DNA from: Desulfobacula sp. | GTDB taxonomy: Bacteria; Desulfobacterota; Desulfobacteria; Desulfobacterales; Desulfobacteraceae | DNA: 52,180 bases | Direction: 5' to 3' | NCBI GenBank assembly: GCA_023701135.1 | Contig: JAMPXP010000027.1 | Coordinates: 1-52,180, forward strand | Shown: in pieces, positions 7,342-15,902 of the stretch | Layout of the letters: each line of letters opens with the position of its first letter | Position numbering within the stretch: the first letter of the stretch is position 1 | Notes under the pieces: generated by a model | Seen by the model: the letters and a program-made list of their open reading frames with translations, nothing else | Database searches by the model: none | Told to the model about the DNA's origin: nothing | Made by a program: the position numbers and the translations under genes

Positions 7342-8838
7342 ATGGACAGTCTTCACACCCTGACCTGTTTTGACATCTTTGAAAAAAATGCCCTTTATAA
7401 CGGCCCGGCCTGTGCAGTTCACTGGAACGACAAAGATATCACATATGCTGATCTTTTCATGCAAACCGCAAAACTGGCCGGCGGTCTTAACCGTCTGCGC
7501 CTCCCTGCCCAAAGCAGAATCGCCGTCCTGTGTAAAAATCATCCGGTTTTCTTCCACCTTCTGGGTGCCGCCTCTGCCCTTAATCTGGTGCTGGTGCTCA
7601 TCAACAGGCGCCTGAGCCGGGATGAAGTCTTTCATATCGTTGAGGACACAACACCGACGGTGATGGTCTGTGACGCTGAAATGGCGGATCAGGCCAGAGA
7701 GATTGCAAAATCCGCCGCCTGTATCCAACACTGTTATGTGGTGGATGAAACGGATTTTTCAGCTCTTTACGATTCCTCCCCGCTTCAAGACACTTGTCCT
7801 GTAGGACCCAAAGACCCGTATCTCATTATTCATACGGCAGCGGTCCAGGGCAAGCCCAGGGGGGCCGTTCTCTCCCAGGAGAACGTCCTTCTTTCCAACC
7901 AGCAGATTATCCAGACCTATGGCCTTGACCGAACCAAAGCCTATCTGAACATATTGCCGCTGTTTCATATCATGGGGATCAATATGAGCCTTGGGACCCT
8001 TCAGGCCGGCGGTAAAAATATTTTACAGGAAAAATTTGATCCAAAACAAACCTTAGCCCTTATCCAGGAACAAAGCGTCAATATTTTTGGTTCCTTCCCG
8101 CCCATATTATCCAACCTCATGGACGCCATGCAGGACGGTAATTTTGATCTTTCAAGCCTTGAAATCGCAGCTGGGCTTGAAACGCCTGAAACTGCAAAAA
8201 AATGGGAGTCCTGTACCGGTTCCAAATTCTGGACCATGTACGGACAGACCGAAACCTCAGGCCTGATCACCTTTGCCGAATATTTTAAAAAACCAGGTTC
8301 GGCCGGTGCTGTATCAGCGCTTGCCAATATTCGAATTGTCGATGAAGTGGACACCCTTCTGCCCACAGGCGCCACCGGAGAAATAGTCGTCCGGGGCCCC
8401 CTGGTGTTCCAGGGATACTGGAACGCAGAAGAGGTCAACGCCCTTACCTTCAGAGAAGGCTGGCACCATACCGGAGACCTCGGGATGCTGGATACAGACG
8501 GCTTTTTATTTTTCAAAGGCCGGAAAGCAGAAAGAGAATTGATCAAACCCGGTGGAGAAAATGTATTTCCTGCAGAGGTGGAAAAAGCCATTCTCAAGCA
8601 TGAGGCCATTCGAGAAGTCTGCGTTTTCGGTGTGCCTGATCCCAAATTCGGGGAAGGCATTAAAGCGGTCTGCTCCCTCAACCCCGGCAAAAGCCTGACC
8701 AAAGAGGACCTCATTGCATTCTGCGGGACCCTCATTGCAGGCTATAAAAAGCCGAGATATGTTGAATTTGTGAAAGAGCTGCCCAAGGCTGAAAACGGCG
8801 TCATCGACCGGCAGAAAATAAAAGCGGAATTTGCCTGA
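7342..8838 (+). CDS. AMP-dependent acyl-CoA synthetase-like protein with altered catalytic motifs
   Basis: A 498-aa member of the ANL (acyl-CoA synthetase) superfamily. The fold-defining motifs are present: MYGQTETSGLITF, GEIVVRGPLVFQGYWN, WHHTGDLGMLDTDGFLFF and GGENVFPAEVEKAI. Two catalytic motifs are unusual. The phosphate-binding loop, normally TSGTTGxPKG, reads HTAAVQGKPRG (residues 164-174). The C-terminal adenylation Lys of the usual GK motif is replaced by Val487 in ENGVIDRQKI. It may belong to a divergent but active branch or have lost adenylation. AAGGAG lies nine bases before the ATG. The gene stands first after the shared TetR operator and precedes a Liv-type importer. The natural substrate cannot be read from the sequence. 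Confidence 0.8.
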   Translation: MDSLHTLTCFDIFEKNALYNGPACAVHWNDKDITYADLFMQTAKLAGGLNRLRLPAQSRIAVLCKNHPVFFHLLGAASALNLVLVLINRRLSRDEVFHIVEDTTPTVMVCDAEMADQAREIAKSAACIQHCYVVDETDFSALYDSSPLQDTCPVGPKDPYLIIHTAAVQGKPRGAVLSQENVLLSNQQIIQTYGLDRTKAYLNILPLFHIMGINMSLGTLQAGGKNILQEKFDPKQTLALIQEQSVNIFGSFPPILSNLMDAMQDGNFDLSSLEIAAGLETPETAKKWESCTGSKFWTMYGQTETSGLITFAEYFKKPGSAGAVSALANIRIVDEVDTLLPTGATGEIVVRGPLVFQGYWNAEEVNALTFREGWHHTGDLGMLDTDGFLFFKGRKAERELIKPGGENVFPAEVEKAILKHEAIREVCVFGVPDPKFGEGIKAVCSLNPGKSLTKEDLIAFCGTLIAGYKKPRYVEFVKELPKAENGVIDRQKIKAEFA

Positions 8839-8988
8839 AAACAATCTGCTTTTTTACGAACAGGGTTTTTGTCTTGACACTAAAAGACTGATTTATTAAG
8901 GAGGTTCATTCGATCGGTATTGTCAATCCGTTTTGTTTTTCCGGGAAGCAGGTTTTCTTTAATCCCATTTAAAGAATTTGGATAATAT

Positions 8989-9750
8989 ATGGCACAACTC
9001 ACAGTTTCAGACGTTACACTTTCTTTTGGCGGACTCAAGGCGCTGTCCGAGGTCAATATGACCATCGAGCCGGGTCTGATTACCTCTATCATCGGGCCCA
9101 ACGGGGCCGGCAAAACCAGTATGCTCAACTGCATATCCGGATTTTACCACCCGACCCGGGGCAATATCTTTTACAAGGATAAAAAGCTCACCCATGCTTC
9201 CCCCCACGAAGTCTCCAATATGGGCATTGCCAGGGCTTTCCAGAATCTTGAGCTTTTTTCCGGTCTCACGGTTCTGGACAACCTTCTTTTAGCCCGGCAC
9301 CAGAACCTGAAATACAATTTTATAGAGGCCGTTGTTTTTTACGGCAAGGCCTCCCGCGTTGAGGCCGAAAACCGGGCCTATGTCGAGGACATCATTGATT
9401 TTATGGAGCTGGAGCCCTACCGTAAAAGCCTGGTGGGAAACTTAAGCTACGGGGTCCAGAAAAAAGTAGAGGTGGCCCGGGCCCTGACCCTGGCTCCGGA
9501 TATCCTGCTCCTGGATGAACCCATGGCCGGAATGAACCAGGAAGAAAAAGAGGATATCGTCCGGTTTGTCCTGGATATCCAGAAGGAGCGGGAAATCACC
9601 GTGGTGCTGGTGGAACATGACCTGGGCGTTGTCATGGACATTTCAGACCGGATCTATGTCCTGGATTTCGGCGAGGTGATCGGCTCGGGAACACCTGAAG
9701 AGGTGGCTCAGAATCCCAAAGTAATTGAAGCTTATATTGGAGAGGGTTAA
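8989..9750 (+). CDS. livG: ABC transporter ATP-binding protein, LivG type
   Basis: A 253-aa ATPase of the branched-chain amino acid (HAAT) importer family. Walker A is GPNGAGKTS, the signature is LSYGVQKKVEVARAL (LSYG instead of the usual LSGG), Walker B is ILLLDEPMAGMN, and the switch His is in VLVEHDLGVVMD. The LivG-type insertion after Walker A (ISGFYHPTRGNIFYKDKKL) is present. The ribosome site is weak; a TTGACA at 8874-8879 could add an internal promoter in the 150-bp gap upstream. It ends 2 nt before the next acyl-CoA synthetase gene. The symbol reflects subunit type only; the transported compound may be a carboxylic acid rather than an amino acid. Confidence 0.88.
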   Translation: MAQLTVSDVTLSFGGLKALSEVNMTIEPGLITSIIGPNGAGKTSMLNCISGFYHPTRGNIFYKDKKLTHASPHEVSNMGIARAFQNLELFSGLTVLDNLLLARHQNLKYNFIEAVVFYGKASRVEAENRAYVEDIIDFMELEPYRKSLVGNLSYGVQKKVEVARALTLAPDILLLDEPMAGMNQEEKEDIVRFVLDIQKEREITVVLVEHDLGVVMDISDRIYVLDFGEVIGSGTPEEVAQNPKVIEAYIGEG

Positions 9751-9752
9751 AC

Positions 9753-11678
9753 ATGACTGACAACAGACACCTGCTTGAATACTCCATCCCCCAACTGCTT
9801 CGATGGCGGGTCAAAACCAGCCCCAACCGTCCGGCTCTCCGGGAAAAGGATTTCGGGATCTGGAACACCTATACCTGGCAGGATTATTATGATCATGTCC
9901 GGAAAACCGCCCTGGGCCTCAGAGCCATCGGCCTTGGAAAAGGCAGCACCATCGCCCTTATCAGCGATAATATCCCGGAAATCCTCTTTGTGGCCATCGG
10001 CGCCCATTCCATCGGGGCCGTGTCCGCCGGTATTTATCAGACCAGCATGCCCCATGAAATCGCCCAGATCCTTCAGTCCCTGAAAGTCACGGCCGTGTTC
10101 TGCGACAACCAGGAACAGGTGGACAAGGTGCTGGAGGTCCGGGACCAGATCCCCAATGTGCAAAGGGTCATTTTTGAAGATCCGAGAGGCATGCGGGGCT
10201 ACCGGTCCGACGACTGGTTCATTGACATCCGGGAATTGTACCGGCTGGGGGACCTGGAGCATGCCAAAAACCCGGCCCTGTTTGAATCCCTGGTGGACCA
10301 GGGCAGGCCGGATGATGTCTGTCATCTCTGCCTCACCTCGGGAACCACGGGTCTTCCCAAGGGCACCATGCTGACCCATAAGAATTATATCAACATGGGG
10401 GTCCAGCTCACCGAGGTGGACCCCCTTGAACCCACGGATGAATATGTCTCCTTTTTGCCCTTTGCCTGGATCGGCGAACAGATGAATTCCTTCGGGGTAG
10501 CCATGGCCGCCGGCATCACCCTGAATTTTCCGGAATCCGTTGAAACCGCCATGTCGGATTTAAAGGAAATAGGGCCCCATTTCATGTTCGGGGCTCCCCG
10601 GATTTATGAGACCATCCGGTCCCAGATCTGGCTGAAGATCGACCAGTCCTATTGGCTCAACAAGCTTCTCTATAATTATTTCATCAAAATCGGGATTAAG
10701 GCCGCACAGTACAGGATGCGCGGCAAATCCATGCCCCTGGGCCTGAAAATCACCTCCTGGCTGGGCAAACAGTTTATTTTCAGGCCTCTTGTCAACCAGA
10801 TCGGGTTTTTACGCCTGCGGCGGGCCTATACCGGCGGGGCCGCCCTGGGTCCGGAACTCTTTACCTTTTACCAGGCCATCGGGGTCAATTTAAAACAAAT
10901 TTACGGCCAGACGGAAATCGTCGGAATTGCCTATATGCACAGGGACGGAGATATCCGGCCGGAAACCGTGGGCAAACCCCTGCCCGGAACCCGGTGCAAG
11001 ATTTCTGAAATCGGAGAAATCCTTTCCCAATCCGATTCCGTCACCCCAGGATATTTTGAGCTGCCGGAAAAATCGGCAGAGCTCCTGGAAGGAGGTTGGC
11101 TTCATTCCGGGGATGCCGGATTTATTGACGAACACGGCCATCTGGTGGTCATTGACCGAATCTCCGATGTCATGCACAATAAAAAGGGAGACATGTTCTC
11201 TCCCATGTTCCTTGAAAACGCCCTGAAATTCAGTCCCTATATCAAGGAGGCCGTGATCTACGGCAATAAGGAGGATTTTGTGGCCTGTCTGATCAACGTG
11301 GACCCCATTGTTGTGGGCAAATGGGCTGAGGACAGAGGGATTTCCTTTACCACCTATATGGACTTGTCCGGCAAACCGGAAGTGGCCGAACTCATCATGG
11401 AACAGGTCATTGACGTCAATTCCAGGGCGGAAAAAGAGCATTTCAAAATCAAACGGTTTGCCCTTCTTTATAAGCTGTTGGATGTGGATGACGGGGAACT
11501 CACCAAAACAGGGAAAATCCGCCGTAAATATGTACAGGAAAGATACCAGAACCTGTATGAAGCCCTTTATGACGAAACGGTGGACAAAAAAGATGTGGAG
11601 GCTTCCTTCCAGTACCAGGACGGGCAATCCACCAAGGTTAAAACGACAATCGCTTTTTACACGGTGAAAGGAGTCTGA
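9753..11678 (+). CDS. Long-chain-type acyl-CoA synthetase inside the Liv operon
   Basis: A 641-aa AMP-forming acyl-CoA synthetase with intact motifs: LTSGTTGLPKGTMLTH, YGQTEIVGIAYMH, SGDAGFIDEHGHLVVIDRI and the adenylation Lys in TKTGKIRRKY. The length, the IWLKIDQSYW region and the long C-terminal part resemble the eukaryotic-like FadD15/Faa branch. It activates a carboxylic acid to its CoA thioester with ATP, probably at the inner face of the membrane. Its position between livG and livH, with a 2-nt gap before and a 1-nt overlap after, points to vectorial uptake: import by the ABC system and trapping as CoA ester. Start by ATG with GGAGAGG a few bases upstream. Chain length of the substrate is not determinable. 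Confidence 0.88.
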   Translation: MTDNRHLLEYSIPQLLRWRVKTSPNRPALREKDFGIWNTYTWQDYYDHVRKTALGLRAIGLGKGSTIALISDNIPEILFVAIGAHSIGAVSAGIYQTSMPHEIAQILQSLKVTAVFCDNQEQVDKVLEVRDQIPNVQRVIFEDPRGMRGYRSDDWFIDIRELYRLGDLEHAKNPALFESLVDQGRPDDVCHLCLTSGTTGLPKGTMLTHKNYINMGVQLTEVDPLEPTDEYVSFLPFAWIGEQMNSFGVAMAAGITLNFPESVETAMSDLKEIGPHFMFGAPRIYETIRSQIWLKIDQSYWLNKLLYNYFIKIGIKAAQYRMRGKSMPLGLKITSWLGKQFIFRPLVNQIGFLRLRRAYTGGAALGPELFTFYQAIGVNLKQIYGQTEIVGIAYMHRDGDIRPETVGKPLPGTRCKISEIGEILSQSDSVTPGYFELPEKSAELLEGGWLHSGDAGFIDEHGHLVVIDRISDVMHNKKGDMFSPMFLENALKFSPYIKEAVIYGNKEDFVACLINVDPIVVGKWAEDRGISFTTYMDLSGKPEVAELIMEQVIDVNSRAEKEHFKIKRFALLYKLLDVDDGELTKTGKIRRKYVQERYQNLYEALYDETVDKKDVEASFQYQDGQSTKVKTTIAFYTVKGV

Positions 11679-12571
11679 TGAGTTATTTTTTTCAAATCGT
11701 CGTCAGCGGCATTGTGGTCGGCTCCATCTATGCCCTGGCCGCCCTGGGCCTGGTCCTGGTGTATAAATCCAGCCGGGTGGCCAATTTTGCCCATGGCCAG
11801 ATCATTGCCGCCGGAGCCTTTATCACCTTTTTTCTGACGGTGAGGGTGGGGGTGCCGATTTTTCTTGCCTTTTTGGCCAGCATGATCATCACCTTTTTTC
11901 TGGCCATGAGTGTGGAAAGAATCTTTTTACGCCGCCTTATCGGCGAGCCCATCATCTCGGTGATCATGGTGACCATAGGGCTTGCCTCCATCATTGACGG
12001 CCTGATCTATCTGACTCCCTTTGGATCGGAAAATTTCTCCTTTCCCGCCTTTCTTCCCGAGGATTCTTTAAGTCTCGGCGGGGTTTCCATTTCCTGGACC
12101 CAACTGGTGGGGCTCATGATCACAACCCTTCTCATCGGAGCCTTTTCCTGGTTCTTCAAAAAATCCACCGTCGGTATTTCCATGCGGGCTGTTTCCGACG
12201 ACCAATTCGGCGCCATGTCCGTGGGGATTTCCGTACCCCGGGTTTTCGGTCTGGCCTGGGCCACGGCCGGGTTGTCCGCCGCCGCCGCAGGCTGCATCAT
12301 CGGTAATATCACGGGATTAAATTTTGAGACCCTCCACGCCTTCGGCATTGTGGTCTTTCCCGTGGTCATCCTGGGGGGGCTTGATTCCATCCTGGGCGCA
12401 GTGGTGGCCGGCATCATCATGGGGCTGATCCAGCAGTTTGCCGGCGGATACCTGGACGGCAATTTCGGGCTCCACGGCACCGGAAATGTCATGCCCTATA
12501 TTATCCTGTTAATCATTCTTCTGTTTAAACCCCATGGTTTATTTGGAATCCATGAAATCGAGAGGGTGTGA
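11678..12571 (+). CDS. livH: ABC transporter permease, LivH type
   Basis: A 297-aa integral membrane protein with about eight hydrophobic segments, beginning IVVSGIVVGSIYALAALGLV, a hallmark of LivH permeases. Also typical are YKSSRVANFAHGQII near residue 30 and the cytoplasmic loop MRAVSDDQFGAMSVGISV that contacts the ATPase. It overlaps the preceding synthetase gene by one base (TGATG arrangement), so it is translationally coupled. With LivM it forms the membrane channel of a high-affinity importer. The substrate-binding protein is encoded two genes downstream. Confidence 0.9.
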   Translation: MSYFFQIVVSGIVVGSIYALAALGLVLVYKSSRVANFAHGQIIAAGAFITFFLTVRVGVPIFLAFLASMIITFFLAMSVERIFLRRLIGEPIISVIMVTIGLASIIDGLIYLTPFGSENFSFPAFLPEDSLSLGGVSISWTQLVGLMITTLLIGAFSWFFKKSTVGISMRAVSDDQFGAMSVGISVPRVFGLAWATAGLSAAAAGCIIGNITGLNFETLHAFGIVVFPVVILGGLDSILGAVVAGIIMGLIQQFAGGYLDGNFGLHGTGNVMPYIILLIILLFKPHGLFGIHEIERV

Positions 12572-12574
12572 TCC

Positions 12575-13669
12575 ATGTCAGTCAACACGTGGTTAGCAAC
12601 AGGCAATTTCAACACGACCTACCGGCAGGAGCAAAAGACATTCGTCACCAGTCTGGACCGGTCGATATTTACCTTATTTCTTCTTACCCTTTTTGCCTGG
12701 CCGGTATTTTTTCCCATCAGCCAGAAATACATGCTGGTGGTGGATAATATCCTTGTTGCCATTGTGGCGGTCATGGGGCTGAATCTTTTGCTCGGTTTTG
12801 CCGGGCTGATTTCCATCGGCCATGCCGCCTTCATCGGCATCGGGGCCTATACCGTGGCCTCCTTCTCCAGGACCCTGGGAGATTCCCATGTCATTGTCAC
12901 CCATTTCTGGCCCGTTCTCATCCTCCTGGCCGGGTTTATGGGGGCCTTGTTCGGCGCCATAGTCGGGCTGCCGGCCCTTAGACTCAAGCATCTGTACCTG
13001 GCCATTGCCACCCTGTCCTTTCAAATGATTTTCCAGTGGGTGATCAATTTCATGAGTTTTTTCAACCAGGGCCAGACCATCTATGTGGGAAGGGTTTTCT
13101 GGTTTACCGGAGAAATCGGCCGGAACCAGCATTATATGTTCTGGTATTATATCATCCTGACCCTGGTGGTGCTCATGGGATTCGGGGTTCGAAACCTTTT
13201 AAAGACACGGTACGGAAGGTCCCTGGTTGCGGTCCGGGACAATGACCGGGCCGCCGATGCCATGGGCATGAACCCCGGACTCACCAAGGTATACGCCTTT
13301 GCCCTGGCCGGTTTTTTCGCCGGGGTGGCCGGCGCCCTCCATGCCTATCTTTACCGGGGCATCGGGTTTGAATCCTTTACCCTGCATCAGTCTGTCGGGT
13401 ATCTGGCCATGGCCATTGTCGGCGGCCTGGGGACCCTGAACGGGTCCTTCTGGGGACCGGTGGCCATCAAATACCTGGATATCCAGATGGAGCACCTTGC
13501 CGAATTTGCAGGTCATTACATGGTCCAGGCCTCCAACCTGTCAACGGCTTTAAAACCTCTCAGCTTCGGCCTTGTCATCGTTTTATTCCTGATGTTCGAG
13601 CCCAGGGGGATAGCCAACTGGTGGCGTATTGCCAAATCCTATACCAAGCTGTGGCCCTTCCGCTACTGA
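12575..13669 (+). CDS. livM: ABC transporter permease, LivM type
   Basis: A 364-aa membrane protein. A hydrophilic N-terminal stretch of about 30 residues precedes the first membrane segment. LivM hallmarks are present: NLLLGFAGLISIGHAAFIGIGAYT, LPALRLKHLYLAIATLSFQ, the coupling-loop block GRSLVAVRDNDRAADAMGMN and GGLGTLNGSFWGPV near the C-terminus. It starts 3 nt after livH with a GAGAGGG ribosome site. It is the second half of the permease heterodimer. A 68-nt gap without a convincing terminator separates it from the binding-protein gene. Confidence 0.9.
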   Translation: MSVNTWLATGNFNTTYRQEQKTFVTSLDRSIFTLFLLTLFAWPVFFPISQKYMLVVDNILVAIVAVMGLNLLLGFAGLISIGHAAFIGIGAYTVASFSRTLGDSHVIVTHFWPVLILLAGFMGALFGAIVGLPALRLKHLYLAIATLSFQMIFQWVINFMSFFNQGQTIYVGRVFWFTGEIGRNQHYMFWYYIILTLVVLMGFGVRNLLKTRYGRSLVAVRDNDRAADAMGMNPGLTKVYAFALAGFFAGVAGALHAYLYRGIGFESFTLHQSVGYLAMAIVGGLGTLNGSFWGPVAIKYLDIQMEHLAEFAGHYMVQASNLSTALKPLSFGLVIVLFLMFEPRGIANWWRIAKSYTKLWPFRY

Positions 13670-13737
13670 AGCATGCGGCAAGGATCCCGGCTTTGAACAT
13701 ATTGAGGTCAAAACCCAAACCTAGGAGGGAAAGTATC

Positions 13738-14964
13738 ATGAAAAGCAAAAAAGCATTATTATTCAACACATTACTCGTTTTTGCGGTAGTGTTTGCATTC
13801 ACCCTGCCGGCCCAGGCCGGCGGAAAGGCATACAAGATGGGTCTGTCCCTGGCCATCACAGGCCCCACATCCGATGCAGGAAATCCTTATGCCAAAGGGG
13901 CTGAAGACTGGTTCAAATATGTGAATGATACCAAGATGCTGGGAGAGGATACCATTGATTGCACCATCAAAGACGATCAATATGAAAATGATACCACCAA
14001 AAGATTTTTTGAACAATTTGTTGATGACGGGATTGTTCTTTTCCTGAGCTATGCCACCGGTGCCAACCTGGCCCTGAAACGGGACTTTGAGGAAATTCAG
14101 ATCCCCGTTGTCCCGGCCTCCTACCATGAGGGCCTCATCGTTGATGCAAAATATACCTTCATGCCCGTGGCCACCTATTCTGAAAACATTGTCGGACTGG
14201 CCGAATATGTGGTGGAGAATCATAAAGACGGCGGCGTTCCCAAGGTTGCCTTTTTTATCCATCCCTCGGCCTTTGGCCGGGGCCCCTTGGAAGACACCCA
14301 GAAAGCCGTTGCCGCCGGCCTGAAAATGGAAATTGTCGAAGTGGTCGAACATGGAAAGGACCTTGACAACAGCGCCATGCTCCAGCGCCTCATTAGCAAG
14401 GGCGTTCAGTATGTTCTCTGCCACTCGGTTCAGTCGCCCGTGGCCACCATGCTGACCGATGCCCAGCGCCTGGGCCTGGCCGCCAAGACCTTTGGTGAAA
14501 AAGGCAAACTGACCTTCCTCGGCGCCCATTATACCGGCGGCAACGACCTCATCGCCCTGGCCGGAGCAGCCACCGAAGGTTTTTTCTGGGCCTGTTCCTA
14601 TAACCTGACCTCGGAAAACAATGAAGGGGCCAAAAAGCAGTTGGATCTGGCCAAAAAATACGGCCGCGACGACAAGGCTGCCAATTCCCACAATTACGGC
14701 GCCGGCATCCTGGCGGCCCAGATTGCCACGGAAGCCGTCAAGATGGCAAAGGCTGCAAAACTGGAAGTCAACCGGGAAAACCTGTATAAAATGCTCAACG
14801 ACATGAAATTTGATTCCTTTGTGGCCGCCGGACCGGTCACCTTATCCAAAACCGAACGCATCGGGGTGGATGTCCTGAATATTTATGTGGCTGAAGGCGG
14901 AAAATTCAAGAAAATCAAATCCGTCGAATCCGAATTCATTAAAAAAGTCAGGGCCGGCCGTTAG
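13738..14964 (+). CDS. ABC transporter periplasmic substrate-binding protein, LivK family
   Basis: A 408-aa type I periplasmic binding protein. The start at 13738 is chosen because AGGAGG precedes it and because it gives a clean Sec signal peptide (MKSKKALLFNTLLVFAVVFA, cut after PAQA). The mature protein opens with KMGLSLAITGPTSDAGNPYAKGAEDWFKY, the family's ligand-binding first strand, and continues through RFFEQFVDDGIVLFLSYATG and FFIHPSAFGRGP. It captures the transported compound in the periplasm and hands it to LivHM. Relatives in this operon type often bind carboxylates or aromatic acids rather than leucine, and I cannot tell which here. A strong hairpin follows the gene. Confidence 0.88.
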   Translation: MKSKKALLFNTLLVFAVVFAFTLPAQAGGKAYKMGLSLAITGPTSDAGNPYAKGAEDWFKYVNDTKMLGEDTIDCTIKDDQYENDTTKRFFEQFVDDGIVLFLSYATGANLALKRDFEEIQIPVVPASYHEGLIVDAKYTFMPVATYSENIVGLAEYVVENHKDGGVPKVAFFIHPSAFGRGPLEDTQKAVAAGLKMEIVEVVEHGKDLDNSAMLQRLISKGVQYVLCHSVQSPVATMLTDAQRLGLAAKTFGEKGKLTFLGAHYTGGNDLIALAGAATEGFFWACSYNLTSENNEGAKKQLDLAKKYGRDDKAANSHNYGAGILAAQIATEAVKMAKAAKLEVNRENLYKMLNDMKFDSFVAAGPVTLSKTERIGVDVLNIYVAEGGKFKKIKSVESEFIKKVRAGR

Positions 14965-15014
14965 TTTTAATAATATGCACGGGGCATAAGCGTCCCTGCA
15001 GAAGGCGAATTCAT

Positions 15015-15044
15015 CTTACCGGGAATCCTTCAATTCCCGGTAAG
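15015..15044 (+). terminator. Strong hairpin between binding-protein and LivF genes
   Basis: A perfect 12-bp stem, CTTACCGGGAAT (15015-15026) and ATTCCCGGTAAG (15033-15044), closes on a CCTTCA loop. No T-run follows, so it is more likely a partial attenuator or a 3' stabiliser of the highly expressed binding-protein message than a full terminator. Confidence 0.6.
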
Positions 15045-15072
15045 AATAACCCCCAAACCAGAGAAAGTGCAT

Positions 15073-15879
15073 ATGGGAACAAATCTGCTTGAAGTCAACA
15101 ATATTGAAGTGGTTTACAATGATATCATCCAGGTGCTGCGCGGTGTCAGCCTCAATGTCCCCGAGGGCAGCATTGTTGCCCTTCTCGGAACCAACGGGGC
15201 CGGCAAAACCACTACGTTGAGGGCCGTCAGCGGCCTGTTAAAACCGGAAAACGGCGCCATCAAGGAAGGGTATATCAAATTTAACGGCAAGGAGACCACA
15301 CAATTTTCAGGCACGGATATTGTGAAACTCGGCGCCGTCATGGTCCCCGAAGGAAGACGGGTATTCAAGCATCTGACCGTGAACGAAAATATCCTGGTGG
15401 GCTCCATTACCCGGAAGGACGGATCCGCCAAAATCCGGGAAGACAACGACCTCATGTACAAACATTTCCCCAGGCTCTCCAAGGTGACCAATCGGATGGC
15501 CGGGTACAGCTCGGGCGGAGAACAGCAGATGATCGCCATTGCCAGGGCCTTGATGGCCTCCCCCCGGATGCTGATGCTGGATGAGCCTTCCCTGGGGCTT
15601 GCCCCGCTTCTGGTCAAGGAAATATTTGATAATATTCAAAGAATCAATAAAGAATTGAAAACCACCATCCTGGTTGTAGAACAGAACGCAAAGGTCGCAC
15701 TTGCCGTGTCCGATTATGCCTATATCATGGAATCGGGCAAAATAGTCCTGGAAGGCCCTTCCACGGAATTGCAGAACAACCCGGATGTCAAGGAATTTTA
15801 TATGGGGATCACCAAGGGCGGCGGCAGGAAATCCTTTAAAAACGTGAAATCTTATAAACGCCGCAAACGCTGGATGTAG
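15073..15879 (+). CDS. livF: ABC transporter ATP-binding protein, LivF type
   Basis: A 268-aa ATPase with Walker A GTNGAGKTT, LivF-type VPEGRRVFKHLTVNENILVG, signature SSGGEQQMIAIARAL, Walker B LMLDEPSLGLAP and switch region ILVVEQNAKVAL. LivF proteins are usually 233-240 aa; this one carries about 20 extra C-terminal residues, strongly basic (GGGRKSFKNVKSYKRRKRWM). An upstream GTG at 15067 is in frame, but the ATG at 15073 is closer to the normal family start; the ribosome site GAGAAAG is weak. It is the second ATPase of the importer. A 23-nt gap follows to the UspA-receiver gene, which is probably on the same transcript. Confidence 0.88.
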   Translation: MGTNLLEVNNIEVVYNDIIQVLRGVSLNVPEGSIVALLGTNGAGKTTTLRAVSGLLKPENGAIKEGYIKFNGKETTQFSGTDIVKLGAVMVPEGRRVFKHLTVNENILVGSITRKDGSAKIREDNDLMYKHFPRLSKVTNRMAGYSSGGEQQMIAIARALMASPRMLMLDEPSLGLAPLLVKEIFDNIQRINKELKTTILVVEQNAKVALAVSDYAYIMESGKIVLEGPSTELQNNPDVKEFYMGITKGGGRKSFKNVKSYKRRKRWM

Positions 15880-15902
15880 ACTGTAATCTCAAGGAGTTCG
15901 AT

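Noticed and set aside
8874-8922. Possible fourth TetR operator near livG (TTCATTCGATCGGTATTG after a TTGACA)
   Set aside because: It lacks the TGA-n-CG-nn-CG-n-TCA pattern and the shared 13-mer; only the TTGACA is similar.
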